Shown: one piece after another, positions 63,839 to 64,000 of the stretch
How positions within the stretch are numbered: position 1 is the first letter of the stretch
Layout: every line of letters begins with the position of its first letter
NCBI RefSeq assembly: GCF_023913515.1
Contig: NZ_CP099391.1
Location: 620,001-684,000, forward strand
Direction: 5' to 3'
DNA: 64,000 nt
From: Natronococcus sp. CG52
Lineage (GTDB): Archaea > Halobacteriota > Halobacteria > Halobacteriales > Natrialbaceae
Position numbers and translations under genes: made by a program
The notes under the pieces: model-generated
What the model saw: the letters and a program-made list of their open reading frames with translations, nothing else
Database searches by the model: none
Told to the model about the DNA's origin: nothing

Positions 63839-64000
63839 GATCACACTATCGGGAGGGACTTCGACAAAAGTCGAGATCGTCCTGAGTATCCTTTCGATCG
63901 ATACATCCCCGACCTCGAGGCCGCGAACGAGGCGAAACCCGATTCAGAGCGACTGATCCCGAACTTCGACCGGGATGACCAGATCCCGTTCCTGGTCGTA
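63839..64000 (+). other. Open frame running off the window end (partial or decayed gene)
   Basis: After a TGA at 63836 the frame is open to base 64000, reading GRDFDKSRDRPEYPFDRYIP then DLEAANEAKPDSERLIPNFD. The composition and codon use look like real protein. No start codon occurs within the first 35 codons, so it is either a fragment of a decayed gene or one with an upstream frameshift. No family recognised. 63662-63838 holds no gene. Confidence 0.35.

Noticed and set aside
63611-63844. 77-codon minus-strand ORF upstream of tuf
   Set aside because: Covers the EF-1A promoter and has no family features.

Overview
The window is chromosomal DNA of a haloarchaeon. The predicted proteins are strongly acidic (Asp/Glu rich), third codon positions are mostly G or C, and CTCGAG is very frequent. 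Many families are haloarchaeal or archaeal: aIF2/5B (infB), EF-1A, FtsZ1, NAC, TFS, Nob1, DtdA, geranylgeranyl reductase, DUF5789 and DUF5797. The CTCGAG richness and gene content lean towards Natrialbales (Natrinema/Haloterrigena-like), but that is inference. I found no rRNA, tRNA, CRISPR array, replication origin or intact insertion sequence.

Layout. 1-8.2 kb: a CPBP protease (cut by the window edge), nob1, a PRC-barrel gene and infB, then a pyrG-guaAb-DUF7126 operon. 8.6-17 kb: folate and molybdopterin genes (FTHF cyclo-ligase, moaB), a quinone-reductase-like MDR, panE, an IDI-like Nudix protein, a lipid kinase, a PHP protein, and a divergent Lrp/carA pair sharing operator-like palindromes. 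17.3-22.8 kb: an iron-type ABC substrate-binding lipoprotein under two DtxR-like boxes, a decayed GDPD pseudogene with an intact paralogue 2.5 kb away, a SIMPL lipoprotein and a Usp protein. 23-26.2 kb: purNH and purB, divergent. 26.4-34.2 kb: a lysine/diaminopimelate cluster (dapA-dapB-dapD coupled, then lysA and dapE) split by an AT-rich insertion, with no dapF in the window. 34.5-44.3 kb: htpX, NYN, PUA-NAC-TrmI, TFS, DUF5789, an MFS transporter, DUF5797, a probable Fe-S/PD-(D/E)XK protein, Nudix and uS10-like genes. 44.3-53.7 kb: an M20 amidohydrolase, geranylgeranyl reductase, ferredoxin, ftsZ1, dtdA, Nudix, a Na/Ca exchanger and a histidine kinase. 53.9-64 kb: aroE, an HhH protein, a pabB-pabA-pabC operon, a MATE transporter, a saccharopine-dehydrogenase-like protein, a Rieske protein and a solitary EF-1A gene.

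Most notable observations. (1) A dispersed structured element of about 235 bp is present in three long copies (36866, 38360, 45637) and one short copy (57190). Its terminal stem changes on both arms between copies, as expected of an RNA hairpin. Two copies sit exactly at the stop codons of convergent genes, one lies in front of nac, and one is translated in frame at the start of pabA. (2) An ACTAGT motif lies between the TATA-like box and the start codon of both ftsZ1 and the PRC-barrel gene beside infB. The latter is a likely CdpB-type cell-division protein, so the two may share a division regulator. (3) Two iron-box-like palindromes flank the promoter of the ABC binding protein. (4) A triple hairpin is inserted in frame in pabB. 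(5) Three small membrane-protein ORFs of 32, 48 and 58 codons were also identified.
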